A stretch of DNA of 13,787 nt. Origin: JBFXAN01 sp050184225. GTDB lineage: Bacteria; Chloroflexota; Dehalococcoidia; CAUJGQ01. Position numbers and translations under genes: made by a program. Below the pieces are notes generated by a model. It was given only the letters and a program-made list of their open reading frames with translations, searched no databases and had not been told where the DNA came from. Location of the stretch: NCBI GenBank assembly GCA_050184225.1, contig JBFXAN010000166.1, positions 1-13,787 of the forward strand, given 5' to 3'. Shown here piece after piece: positions 1 to 6,139 of this stretch; position 1 is the first letter of the stretch; the number at the start of each line of letters is the position of its first letter.

Positions 1-234
1 CTGGCAGCATTCGGTAGGCGGTCGATACGTGGTGCGGGCAGCACAAGACCGGACGCTGTGTGGCACCCCCGAGAAGCTGAAGGCGAGTCTGGCTCAAGCG
101 CCGGTGCTGGGCACATCAGTGGTGGCGTCGTCGGCGCGATCACCACGCTGGCGGCGGGCCTCGGCAGCGGCCTCGCGGCGCAGGGCATTTATACCGGCGC
201 CCGGACCGTTGCGCGAGCGAGTGAGGCGGCGTGA
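1..234 (+). CDS. C-terminal end of a membrane-like protein (partial)
   Basis: A reading frame is open from the first base to a TGA at 232-234, giving 77 residues of a gene that starts left of the window. Codons in its second half prefer G/C at the third position, as in neighbouring genes, which supports this frame over the others. The last 45 residues are a Gly/Ala-rich hydrophobic stretch (about H36 to Y64, with GVVGAITTLAAGLGSGLAAQ at its core) and then a short basic tail, so it could be a final membrane segment. The stop overlaps the next gene's start as TGATG, so the two are probably one transcript with coupled translation. Ending in front of a protease and a lytic transglycosylase would suit a secretion-channel component, but that is inference. 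No family is recognised. The first third has weaker codon bias, so the frame there is less certain. Confidence 0.5.
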   Translation: MAAFGRRSIRGAGSTRPDAVWHPREAEGESGSSAGAGHISGGVVGAITTLAAGLGSGLAAQGIYTGARTVARASEAA

Positions 235-1277
235 TGCGAAAGCGGGTACTCAACCTGCGAGCACCGTCGCGCTGGACGGTGGCGCTCGTCGTCGGTGTGC
301 TCGTGCTGGTGGCGCTGGCGACGGCGCGGGAGCCGATCGCCGAGTTGGTCCGAGGCGAGCAGCTCTATCCGGCGACGGCGCTGACGGCGGGTCGGGCCGA
401 CCTCGACCTCACCGTACCGAAGGGCAACGTCACGGCGGCGACGGTGGACGAGGCGAAGCCGGGGCGGCCGGTGGCACTGACGACGGCGCTGCCGGAGGGG
501 ACCGCCGAACCGGCTGCGCCACTGATGACCTGGTACAACGCCGACGTTGCCGAGGGTGCGGTACAGCACTGGTGTCTGCGCGGTGATCCGGATCTCGACG
601 ATATCGTCCGCGACATCCTCAACGACCTGGCGGCGGCGTTCCCCGACAACGTGCGCTGGGTGGAGGACTGCACAAACCCGGCGTATTGGGCGGGTGAGGG
701 CCGGGCGGCAATCGACTGCGGCATGGATCAGGCGGTCGGCTGCGCCGTCTACCTCTCCGATCGCTCCGGGCGGGTGACGCACAATCCCGCCTACACCGAT
801 ACGCGCCCGAACCGGCTCCAGGTGGCCCGCACGACCTACGCGCACGAACTGCAGCATCTCGCCCTCAACCTCGGACATAACCCGTGCGGTGTGATCCTCG
901 ACCCGGCGAATGGCCAGCCGGTGCCCTCAGTGATGACGCCGGTGGACCTCGGTCGGGGCGCGTCGTGCAGCGAGCCGGCGGCGCGAGGATTGGAACCCGC
1001 GGATTGGTTCTATGCCTACGGGTATTACGACATCCCCGTGCCGGGGGTGCCACCGGAGCCATCGCCGGGACCGCCACCGGCACGCCAGATCGCGATTGAG
1101 ATCTGGCTGCCGAAGGCGGGCGACTGTCCGGCGGGCTATGCGGCGTGGGATACGTGGTGCGTCACCCGGAGCGATACCGCGCCGCTGCCACCTGGTGCGG
1201 CGGGGTGGAGTCACCGCGTTGAGATTCAGCCGGACGGCTCGATCGTCTGGCTCGACGAGTGGACGGCGGTGCCGTGA
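234..1277 (+). CDS. membrane-anchored metzincin-like zinc metallopeptidase
   Basis: 347 residues from ATG 234 (GTG 231 is an alternative; ATG fits the TGATG junction with the upstream stop). Residues 2-32 are a basic N-terminus plus one hydrophobic segment (VALVVGVLVLVALA), a signal anchor or signal peptide, so the rest is extracytoplasmic. The centre carries HELQH (H204, E205, H208) followed by LALNLGH with H215, and 19 residues later a Met-turn-like SVMTP (M234). This is the matrixin/metzincin layout of HExxH zinc site, third His and Met-turn. Here the third His lies seven residues after H208 instead of the usual six, one residue more than in HExxHxxGxxH. At least six Cys in the ectodomain suggest disulfides. 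A Pro-rich linker (about residues 266-284) leads to a C-terminal domain of about 60 residues with two Cys. Substrate unknown; cell-wall or surface protein processing fits the operon. An inactive homologue is possible. Confidence 0.7.
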   Translation: MRKRVLNLRAPSRWTVALVVGVLVLVALATAREPIAELVRGEQLYPATALTAGRADLDLTVPKGNVTAATVDEAKPGRPVALTTALPEGTAEPAAPLMTWYNADVAEGAVQHWCLRGDPDLDDIVRDILNDLAAAFPDNVRWVEDCTNPAYWAGEGRAAIDCGMDQAVGCAVYLSDRSGRVTHNPAYTDTRPNRLQVARTTYAHELQHLALNLGHNPCGVILDPANGQPVPSVMTPVDLGRGASCSEPAARGLEPADWFYAYGYYDIPVPGVPPEPSPGPPPARQIAIEIWLPKAGDCPAGYAAWDTWCVTRSDTAPLPPGAAGWSHRVEIQPDGSIVWLDEWTAVP

Positions 1278-1420
1278 TGGTGATGCGCCGTGGAGCATCG
1301 CGCTCGCTGCCCTCGGTGTGGTGGGTACACGCTCGTCTGGGACGCCGGGCTGCGCTCCTGGTGGTGTTGGTGGCGACATTGTTGGCGCGTGTTCTCGACA
1401 GCGACGGTGCCGGCGCCTGA
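1277..1420 (+). CDS. 47-residue single-span membrane protein
   Basis: ATG 1277 overlaps the protease stop as TGATG, and the frame runs to TGA 1418-1420. The product has an Arg-rich N-terminal part (MVMRRGASRS...ARLGRR), one hydrophobic helix at about residues 29-41 (AALLVVLVATLLA), and a short acidic/Gly tail. That pattern predicts a small inner-membrane protein with its positive end in the cytosol. The hydrophobic helix, the overlap at both ends and the absence of another frame in this stretch support it. No family recognised. It may be an accessory subunit of the secretion or cell-wall machinery encoded around it. Confidence 0.5.
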   Translation: MVMRRGASRSLPSVWWVHARLGRRAALLVVLVATLLARVLDSDGAGA

Positions 1421-1530
1421 TGAAACGGAAGGACGGACTGCTGATGCGTGAGGTTGTGATCGCGCTCGTGATCGTGGTGCTGCTCTACCTCGTGGGGAGC
1501 GGTGTCCTGGCCCTCGTCGGCGGTTCCTAA
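1420..1530 (+). CDS. 36-residue single-span membrane protein
   Basis: ATG 1420 overlaps the preceding TGA as TGATG, the third such junction in a row. The peptide starts MKRKDGLLMR and then is almost wholly one transmembrane helix (VVIALVIVVLLYLVGSGVLALVGG), ending at TAA 1528-1530. The inner Met (1444) is another possible start. There is no leader-peptide cleavage motif, so it probably stays in the membrane. Translation appears to depend on re-initiation, since no clear independent ribosome site precedes it. Function unknown; context suggests a small partner of the envelope proteins on either side. Confidence 0.55.
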   Translation: MKRKDGLLMREVVIALVIVVLLYLVGSGVLALVGGS

Positions 1531-1543
1531 CCTGGAGAGATTG

Positions 1544-1954
1544 ATGCGGTTTACACGGTTAGTAGCGTTGAAACTCGGATGGTTGTTCGTCGCTGCCCTG
1601 CTGTTGTGTGGAATAGTCAGCGCAACAGCGACCGAGGCAGCGCGGCCGGTGCAGTGGTCTGAGGTCGTCGCCTGGACGGAGCACGACGCAGCGCGGTTCG
1701 GCGTCTCGGCAGACTGGCTGCTGGCGGTGCTGTGGTGCGAGAGCACGGGAAACGCCTACGCCTACGGAGCCGCCGGGGAAATCGGCCCGGCGCAAATGCA
1801 CCCGCGCGGCATCTGGTACTCCCTGCCGGAGTCGCGGCAGGTGGCGCTCGACTACTCGCGGGCGTCGCTGCGGTTGCAGGTGCAGGCGATGGCGCGGGCG
1901 TTCAGCTACGGATGGCAGCGGCATTGGACGTGTGCCCGGATGTTCGGAGGATGA
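1544..1954 (+). CDS. secreted SLT-family lytic transglycosylase (VirB1-like)
   Basis: 136 residues from ATG 1544, preceded by GGAGAG at 1534-1539. An in-frame upstream start at 1502 would add 14 non-signal residues and lacks this ribosome site. A signal peptide spans about residues 1-30 (LFVAALLLCGIVSATA). The goose-lysozyme/SLT core follows: LLAVLWCESTGN contains the expected catalytic Glu (E66), and GEIGPAQMHP (residues 78-87) matches the family's G-x-x-G-x-x-Q-x-x-P motif. Such enzymes cleave the MurNAc-GlcNAc bond and open the wall for secretion or conjugation machinery. The protein is small, near the minimum for a single SLT domain, with no wall-binding domain. It is followed directly by the next gene, whose GGAGG lies inside its last codons. 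Confidence 0.8.
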   Translation: MRFTRLVALKLGWLFVAALLLCGIVSATATEAARPVQWSEVVAWTEHDAARFGVSADWLLAVLWCESTGNAYAYGAAGEIGPAQMHPRGIWYSLPESRQVALDYSRASLRLQVQAMARAFSYGWQRHWTCARMFGG

Positions 1955-1955
1955 A

Positions 1956-3137
1956 ATGAGCCGCTTCCCACGCCGTCGTCTCGCGTTCCTGGCTGCCACC
2001 GCCGCGGCGGGGCTTGGCATCGCGCCGCGTGCCCGCGCGCAGTCGCTTGACGTGCCCGGCGCCTATGCTCACGTCGATCAACTCCCCGGCGTGGCGGGGC
2101 CGTATAGCGCGCTGGCGGGGGTTGATCCTGGGCTTGCGGTTCCTGCTGAGTGGACAGTGACGAAGGTTCCGGTGTTGCCCGCACTCCCCACGCATCTGCA
2201 AACTTTTGTCGATCAGGTGATCGTCTCCAAACCTGCGCGGGCGGCGTTTAACTCGCATAGCTACGGCTGGGAATCGCGCAAGGCCGGGTTCTGCTCCCAC
2301 ATCCCAGTCGCCCCGTCATTGACCGCCCTGGACAACTATTTCACGTCGGGCACCAACGTCGGACTGACGCACTGGGGTACCGGGCGCGAGTGGCTCCGCG
2401 ATCTGGAGATCGTCGCAGCAGACGGCGCGGTCTGGCGGATTCCTGTCGCGCGGGTGAGTCAATATCTCCCCCTCACCGGCGTCAGTCCGTGGTCGCAAGG
2501 CCGGATCGCCACGTCGCCGTGGTGCGCGGTGGCGCCGCATCGATTCGCCTGGGAGTTGGGGAGCGGGGTTGTCAATGGCGCGATCCTCTCAAACGAGAAC
2601 GTGGCGATGTCCGGCGCGGATTCGCTCACGTCGCCGCAGTACAACTCACAGGTATTCCTCCGGGCAATCGGCGCGGCCTATTTCGGTTACGAGATCAGCC
2701 CGGCGACGAACATCTGGCACGCGCAGCTCGACCAGCGGGATCGGTGCTTCGACACGGGATGGACTGGTGGGCCGCTCGGCGGCATTGAGATCGAATCCCA
2801 GCCGGCCGCCCGCGCGTTGCTGGCTGGCGATCCTTCGAAATTGCGCGGCGCGGTCCGCATCAGCGCCCCGCCGCCGGCGATCAATGCACAGGATGAGGCG
2901 TGGAAAGCACTGGTCAACACGCGGTTGAGGAATCAGGCCGACGCGATCCGGGTTGCTGTCCGTGAGGACTACGACCAGGGGCGTGAGGCGGCGCTCGCCG
3001 GCATTGATCCGAGTAACTGGCTCGACGTGGCGATCCAGGCATGGCGGGACCAGGAGGTCCGAGCCGCTGACGATCTATGGCTGGCGACGGTGCGGCGCGA
3101 TGCGGCGCGGGCGCAGCTCGCGCGGTTGGTCGTGTAG
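1956..3137 (+). CDS. exported protein with PGRP/amidase_2-like landmarks
   Basis: 393 residues from ATG 1956, with GGAGG at 1946-1950 five bases upstream. The N-terminus has a Tat-like signal: FPRRRLAFLAATAAAGLGIA and an ARA cleavage site near residue 26. Residues about 100-270 show the landmarks of N-acetylmuramoyl-L-alanine amidase (Amidase_2/PGRP) domains in order: CSHIP with H115, a YF stretch, THWGTGREW with H139, a DGAVWRIP strand, SNENVAM, SPQYNSQVFLRAIGAAYFGY, then NIWHAQLD with H255 and C264 in RDRCFDTGW. H115, H255 and C264 (or D266) would be the zinc ligands. The similarity is by eye and distant. The C-terminal 110 residues are helical and charged (RLRNQADAIRVAVREDYDQG...), possibly coiled coil. 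If correct, it cuts the peptide stems of peptidoglycan, complementing the upstream transglycosylase. It could instead be an unrelated exported protein. Confidence 0.5.
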   Translation: MSRFPRRRLAFLAATAAAGLGIAPRARAQSLDVPGAYAHVDQLPGVAGPYSALAGVDPGLAVPAEWTVTKVPVLPALPTHLQTFVDQVIVSKPARAAFNSHSYGWESRKAGFCSHIPVAPSLTALDNYFTSGTNVGLTHWGTGREWLRDLEIVAADGAVWRIPVARVSQYLPLTGVSPWSQGRIATSPWCAVAPHRFAWELGSGVVNGAILSNENVAMSGADSLTSPQYNSQVFLRAIGAAYFGYEISPATNIWHAQLDQRDRCFDTGWTGGPLGGIEIESQPAARALLAGDPSKLRGAVRISAPPPAINAQDEAWKALVNTRLRNQADAIRVAVREDYDQGREAALAGIDPSNWLDVAIQAWRDQEVRAADDLWLATVRRDAARAQLARLVV

Positions 3138-3153
3138 GTCGCGGAGGCACTTC

Positions 3154-3552
3154 GTGGAACTGACACGGGTCTACTCACTCGAGGATCTGGCGGTCCTCTA
3201 CCTAGAGGAACTCGGCCTCGCCGTCCCGCCGTGGATGCGGCAGGCCGATCAGGTGGACCAGTTTGTGCCACCTGCCGCGCCGGAACCGCTGCTGTTTCCG
3301 GATCTCGCCCCGCCGTCACCGCCACGACGGCCGCGCGTGCGGCATCGCCAGTGTCCGCGCGAGGGCTGCCGGGGCGTGCTACTGCGCGATCCGGACGCAC
3401 CCGAACGGTTCCCGGTGCTCTACCGTCTGGCGTGCGGCCGGCGCTTTGCCGCCGAGGAGCACGTGGCCGCGATCACCTGGCCATCGATGCCCGGTGAGGA
3501 GGACGAACGCCGGCGGCGCCGCGAGCCATCCGTCCACGGCCAGCGACTGTAA
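3154..3552 (+). CDS. hypothetical protein with a degenerate zinc-ribbon
   Basis: 132 residues from GTG 3154; GGAGG at 3143-3147 decides this start, with no better Met downstream. Three regions are visible: a helical N-terminus (TRVYSLEDLAVLYLEELGL), a Pro-rich linker (about residues 38-62), and a Cys module with CPREGC (C67, C72) and a later YRLACGRRF (C94). The spacing resembles a zinc ribbon that has lost its fourth Cys; H103 might substitute. There is no signal peptide, so it is cytosolic, unlike the exported proteins before it. The tail is highly charged (EEDERRRRRE). It is the last gene of the operon and ends 15 bases before the terminator hairpin. Function not recognised. Confidence 0.6.
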   Translation: MELTRVYSLEDLAVLYLEELGLAVPPWMRQADQVDQFVPPAAPEPLLFPDLAPPSPPRRPRVRHRQCPREGCRGVLLRDPDAPERFPVLYRLACGRRFAAEEHVAAITWPSMPGEEDERRRRREPSVHGQRL

Positions 3553-3567
3553 ATCGAAGAACGCCCC

Positions 3568-3612
3568 AAGAATGCGCCCCAGGGATCACGATGATCCCTG
3601 GGGCGCATTCTT
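3568..3612. terminator. bidirectional hairpin terminator
   Basis: Perfect inverted repeat with 21-base arms (3568-3588 and 3592-3612) and a 3-base loop, CGA. On the plus strand it is followed by TTGTCGTTTT (3611-3620). It lies between two convergent genes. The stop codon of the minus-strand gene (3586-3588) falls inside the arm, so that gene's last 9 codons read through half of the hairpin. One element probably ends both transcripts. Confidence 0.85.
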
Positions 3613-3957
3613 GTCGTTTTCGGCGTCCGCCTGTCGCCAATCCAGTTGCGTCAGCACGCCCGCCTGCACCGTAACGACCGACTCCACTCGTTTCCCCGAC
3701 TTGCAGCGTACGGTGTACATCCCGGCTGGAATCCAGTGGAAAATCGCACAGACAAACGGCCGGCCCCGGAGCAACCGTTCCTTCGCCCGCGTCCGATAGT
3801 CGATGCGCTCGTTCTCCACCTGGATCTCGTACCAGTGCCAGGTGGGTGGCAGGTAGACGAAGAGTGTGCCGTCCCGCGCCCGCACGATGCGGTCGAGCGT
3901 GTCAATCTCCGTGGCGAGCAGGTCGACATTTCGGCGCCGTTGCATGGTCACGAGCAT
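3586..3957 (-). CDS. hypothetical protein, 123 residues
   Basis: Starts at ATG 3957, or possibly the Met five codons in; neither has a strong ribosome site, so translation may be coupled to the gene 35 bases upstream. The N-terminal half is basic and helical (MQRRRNVDLLATEIDTLDRIV). It is followed by strand-rich sequence with aromatic residues (FVYLPPTWHWYEIQV), a basic stretch (RTRAKERLLRGRP), and GMYTVRCKSGKRVESVVTVQAG, which looks like a small beta-sandwich or barrel. There is no signal peptide, membrane segment or metal motif. The last 9 codons lie in the terminator stem. Family not recognised. Confidence 0.6.
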   Translation of the reverse strand: MLVTMQRRRNVDLLATEIDTLDRIVRARDGTLFVYLPPTWHWYEIQVENERIDYRTRAKERLLRGRPFVCAIFHWIPAGMYTVRCKSGKRVESVVTVQAGVLTQLDWRQADAENDKNAPQGSS

Positions 3958-3992
3958 AGGTGATGGTCATGCCTCGCGTCATGCGTCAAACG

Positions 3993-4652
3993 TCACTCCG
4001 AAGCGTCCGCGCTCGCCCGCAGGAGCTTCATTCGCCGGCCGCGCACCGCCCAGAGCGTCCGACCCAGGGCGAGGGCAATCTCCCGCGCCGGCTCGCGCAC
4101 GTGCGCCAGCAAATAGGCGTCGTCGTCCGCCGTCCAGCGATCGCCGCTCGCCGTCGCCCGCGCCAGCGTGACGGCGTAGTCCCGGTCGTCGGCGTCGTGG
4201 ACCCTGGCCAGCAGCGCGGACTGGTCAGCCGCGGGCAGGGCGTGATACGCGGCCCGCTGCGCCGCCTTGTCCTGCTCGCGGTACGCGGCGGTCCGCTCCG
4301 GGTTGCGCCGGCGCCAGGCGGCGACGTAGGAGGTCGAGCGCGTCCCGAGGCCGGCAGCGCGGCGCTCGCGGGCGATGCGGGCGTGCCGGGCCGCCTCGCA
4401 CCAGGGATGCACGGTTCGGCCGTGGGTCGCGCGGGTGGCGAGTGATGTGCCGCACTCGGTACAGTCCCGCCAGACGAGCGGGGAATACCAGCCACCAGCG
4501 CGGCGGATGCGGCGGACGTTGTAGGCGACCGTGAAATACGGCCGGCCAAGCTGCTGGGCGATCGCCGCCGCGGTCGTCTCCGGCGGCGCCGCGGCGATCG
4601 CGGCGAGGTCAGCATCCGTCAGCGGGGTGAGTCGCCGTCGTCTCGTTGGCAT
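3993..4652 (-). CDS. DNA-binding protein with two HTH-like domains and a zinc site
   Basis: 219 residues; ATG 4652 lies four bases after the stop of the upstream gene, so the two are co-transcribed. Residues 11-52 (LTDADLAAIAAAPPETTAAAIAQQLG...TVAYNVRRIRRAGG) read as a helix-turn-helix of the type found in mobile-element regulators. Residues 64-90 carry C64-x2-C67, H82 and C85, a likely zinc site, followed by a long basic helical stretch (RHARIARERR). Residues 171-212 (DRWTADDDAYLLAHV...IALALGRTLWAVRGRRMKLL) resemble a Myb/SANT-like helical repeat. The order HTH, zinc, basic linker, SANT-like suggests a DNA-binding accessory protein; similar layouts occur beside HNH nucleases in phages, but I see no clear nuclease motif. 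Very Arg/Ala-rich. Function inferred only. Confidence 0.6.
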   Translation of the reverse strand: MPTRRRRLTPLTDADLAAIAAAPPETTAAAIAQQLGRPYFTVAYNVRRIRRAGGWYSPLVWRDCTECGTSLATRATHGRTVHPWCEAARHARIARERRAAGLGTRSTSYVAAWRRRNPERTAAYREQDKAAQRAAYHALPAADQSALLARVHDADDRDYAVTLARATASGDRWTADDDAYLLAHVREPAREIALALGRTLWAVRGRRMKLLRASADASE

Positions 4653-4656
4653 CGCG

Positions 4657-5097
4657 TCATCCCGTCAACCCACTCTTGCGCAGTGCCGCGTCGACGTCGT
4701 CGTCGGCAATCCGCCAGAAGCGCTCGACCCCATCAGCCACGGCAAGTGCCTGCGTATAGGTGAGCGCGCGCAACCGGGCGACGAACGCCGCGCCGGGGAC
4801 GCCCCATTTTGCCGCGAGATCGCCGTTGCGGATCGCCTCATCCACCTCGGCCCAGAGGAGCGGAACCGTGTGTGGCTCCCAGAGGGTGCCCCGGCAGGCG
4901 TCGGCCAGAAGGCCCGCCTCGGCGTGGGTGAGGGCGAGGACGCGCAACTCGCGATCCAGCGCCTCGAAATACCGTTCGAGTGAGAGCTTGGCGACGGCTC
5001 CGGGATTGTCGTCGCCGGCGCCGCGCTGGGCCAGGGGGCCGGCAAGAGAGCCGGCCCGGAAGCTGATCATCGTCGTGGTTGGAAGTGTAGTGGTCAT
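4657..5097 (-). CDS. putative ribbon-helix-helix regulator with helical C-terminus
   Basis: 146 residues. ATG 5097 follows AGGAGG by five bases, and that ribosome site overlaps the upstream gene's stop (GGATAGGAGG). Residues 10-49 (MISFRAG, then SLAGPLAQRGAG, then NPGAVAKLSLERYFEALDRE) have the strand-helix-helix layout of Arc/CopG/MetJ-type ribbon-helix-helix proteins, with ISFR as the DNA-contacting strand. Residues 50-146 are helical, with conserved-looking patches (LTHAEAGLLADACRGTLWEP; KWGVPGAAFVARLRAL). A Thr-rich nine-residue leader precedes Met10. If the fold assignment holds, it could bind the palindromes upstream of this operon and regulate itself. An antitoxin-like role is possible, but no toxin partner is evident. 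Confidence 0.6.
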   Translation of the reverse strand: MTTTLPTTTMISFRAGSLAGPLAQRGAGDDNPGAVAKLSLERYFEALDRELRVLALTHAEAGLLADACRGTLWEPHTVPLLWAEVDEAIRNGDLAAKWGVPGAAFVARLRALTYTQALAVADGVERFWRIADDDVDAALRKSGLTG

Positions 5098-5106
5098 CGT
5101 CGCCTC

Positions 5107-5592
5107 CTATCCTCGGTAGACGGCGCAGCGGCCGGCGACGGTGGCGACGATCCGGTCGTAGATCTCGGCGGGGCCGGTGTACATGACTCCCTCGTCTGCC
5201 TCGGTGTCGGTCCAGCCAACGACGCCGCTCAGTGCGGCGGGTATGTCCTCCTGCACGACCTGCTGGCCGATGTCCTCCCACGCCTCGGCGGAGCGGTCCT
5301 GGTCGTCGGACGAGTCGACAAAGACGTGAATCTCGACCCTCGCGGTAGCATCCGGCTCGAAGCTCGCGCTGTCCCAACTGCCTTCCGCGACGTAGAGTGC
5401 ATAACCAGCGAGCGCCGACGCCTCACGGATGAGCGTTTGCTCGTCCACGCCATCCCATTCATCGTCTTGCCGCGTCGCGCCGTCGGAGAGGCGCACCGGA
5501 TAGCCGCCCTCGAACTTGAGCGCCCCACCGGAGGGGAGGTCGTACCAGCCGTGCCGTGTGTTGGTCGTCGTCGAGGTGTTGTTGCTCGCCAT
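5107..5592 (-). CDS. acidic hypothetical protein, 161 residues
   Basis: I chose ATG 5592 because AAAGGA lies seven bases upstream. A much longer open frame continues upstream, but it has poor codon use and runs across another gene. After a Ser/Thr/Asn-rich start (MASNNTSTTTNTRH), the protein has strand-rich sequence (GWYDLPSGGALKFEGGYPVRLSDG) and many acidic residues (DDEWDGVDEQ; VDSSDDQDRSAEAWEDI). The end, YDRIVATVAGRCAVYRG, may be a final helix and strand. No signal peptide or known motif. The strong negative charge recalls DNA-mimic antirestriction proteins, but no ArdA/Ocr sequence signature is visible, so that is only an idea. The stop lies nine bases before the next gene's start. Confidence 0.6.
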   Translation of the reverse strand: MASNNTSTTTNTRHGWYDLPSGGALKFEGGYPVRLSDGATRQDDEWDGVDEQTLIREASALAGYALYVAEGSWDSASFEPDATARVEIHVFVDSSDDQDRSAEAWEDIGQQVVQEDIPAALSGVVGWTDTEADEGVMYTGPAEIYDRIVATVAGRCAVYRG

Positions 5593-5671
5593 TGGTATAT
5601 CCTTTCGTTGATCGGTGTCGGGCCGATTGCTTGGGGTCCGGGGAGTGTTCGGCTCGCCCGGACCCTGCTGC

Positions 5672-5845
5672 TTATTCGGTTGTCTTGAGGATGTGGGCCA
5701 GCGCGTCGGCGTCAACCTCGGCGTAGTCCGCAATCCGCTGGATGGCGCGGCGAACGCCGCGCTTCGGCAGCCGGTTCGGTGGCTGCAGTTCCTGTTTGCG
5801 CCGCCGGACCTCGTCGAGCGAGACGGGGCGGCATGGCTCGTCCAT
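5672..5845 (-). CDS. 57-residue basic helical protein
   Basis: Starts at ATG 5845, six bases after GGAGG. The preceding in-frame sequence includes the operator palindrome and is not coding. The product is helical and charged (VSLDEVRRRKQELQPPNRLPKRG; RRAIQRIADYAEVDADALAHIL). The second half could be a three-helix or HTH-like fold, but it is too short to assign. It is the first gene of the minus-strand operon after the divergent control region, and about 80 bases separate it from the next gene. Its position suggests an early regulatory or accessory role. Confidence 0.6.
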   Translation of the reverse strand: MDEPCRPVSLDEVRRRKQELQPPNRLPKRGVRRAIQRIADYAEVDADALAHILKTTE

Positions 5846-5929
5846 GCTTGCCTCCTTCCTGTATTGCGCCTTCGTCGCCTCCGGGCTGCCCCTTCGGTAT
5901 CCGGCTCGGTTGTCGCTCCTGACACTCCT

Positions 5930-5958
5930 ACTGTAATACATTGTATTACAGGTGTCAA
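5930..5958 (-). promoter_or_regulatory. minus-strand promoter overlapped by a 21-bp perfect palindrome
   Basis: Reading the minus strand, TTGACA (5958-5953) is separated by 17 bases from TACAGT (5935-5930), a consensus -35 and a fair -10. The palindrome at 5931-5951 has half-sites CTGTAATACA and TGTATTACAG around a single central T. It covers the spacer and most of the -10 box, so a dimeric repressor bound there should block transcription of the 57-residue gene and the operon behind it. TGACAC at 5920-5925 and GTGTCA at 5952-5957 extend the symmetry loosely. Expected start near 5923, leader about 78 bases. Confidence 0.7.
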
Positions 5959-5965
5959 CGAGTGA

Positions 5966-6020
5966 GACGATAGATTGTGCTCGGCAGCGTGACGGCGTGA
6001 GATAGACGTGGTCTATCGTC
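5966..6020. repeat. GATAGA-type inverted repeat cluster
   Basis: Three related motifs: GACGATAGA at 5966-5974, GATAGAC at 6001-6007, and GTCTATC at 6011-6017 extended to TCTATCGTC at 6012-6020. The second and third form a perfect palindrome with a 3-base centre (GTG). The first and last form a perfect 9-base inverted pair. They lie between the divergent promoters, so they are plausible binding sites for a second regulator. Confidence 0.6.
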
Positions 6021-6031
6021 GGACACCACAA

Positions 6032-6100
6032 CGCCGCCCTGGAGGGCGGCGCACAAATCCCCAGTGGAACACCCAGTGATCACCGGTTACTCTGGGGGTT
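6032..6100. promoter_or_regulatory. two adjacent hairpins in the divergent region
   Basis: The first has arms CGCCGCCCT (6032-6040) and AGGGCGGCG (6043-6051), which can form an 8-bp stem with a TGGA loop. The second pairs AATCCCCAG (6056-6064) with CTGGGGGTT (6092-6100). It encloses two CCCAGTG copies (6060-6066, 6072-6078) and the palindrome GTGATCAC (6076-6083). They lie upstream of genes on both sides and so do not end any visible transcript. DNA-level regulation or an upstream RNA is more likely. Confidence 0.45.
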
Positions 6101-6124
6101 CTGCCACGTGTGATCCCGCCGCGC

Positions 6125-6139
6125 TACACTGCGACCATG
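6125..6139 (+). promoter_or_regulatory. -10 box for a leaderless transcript
   Basis: TACACT at 6125-6130 lies six bases before ATG 6137, and there is no Shine-Dalgarno sequence. With normal -10 to start distances, transcription would begin at the A of the start codon. The -35 region (about 6102-6107, TGCCAC) is weak. The same layout recurs before the minus-strand gene starting at 9239. Confidence 0.6.

Noticed and set aside
5593..5958. N-terminal extension of the 161-residue protein to 283 residues
   Set aside because: The extension crosses the 57-residue gene and the operator palindrome, has basic low-complexity sequence, and lacks a ribosome site; ATG 5592 has one.
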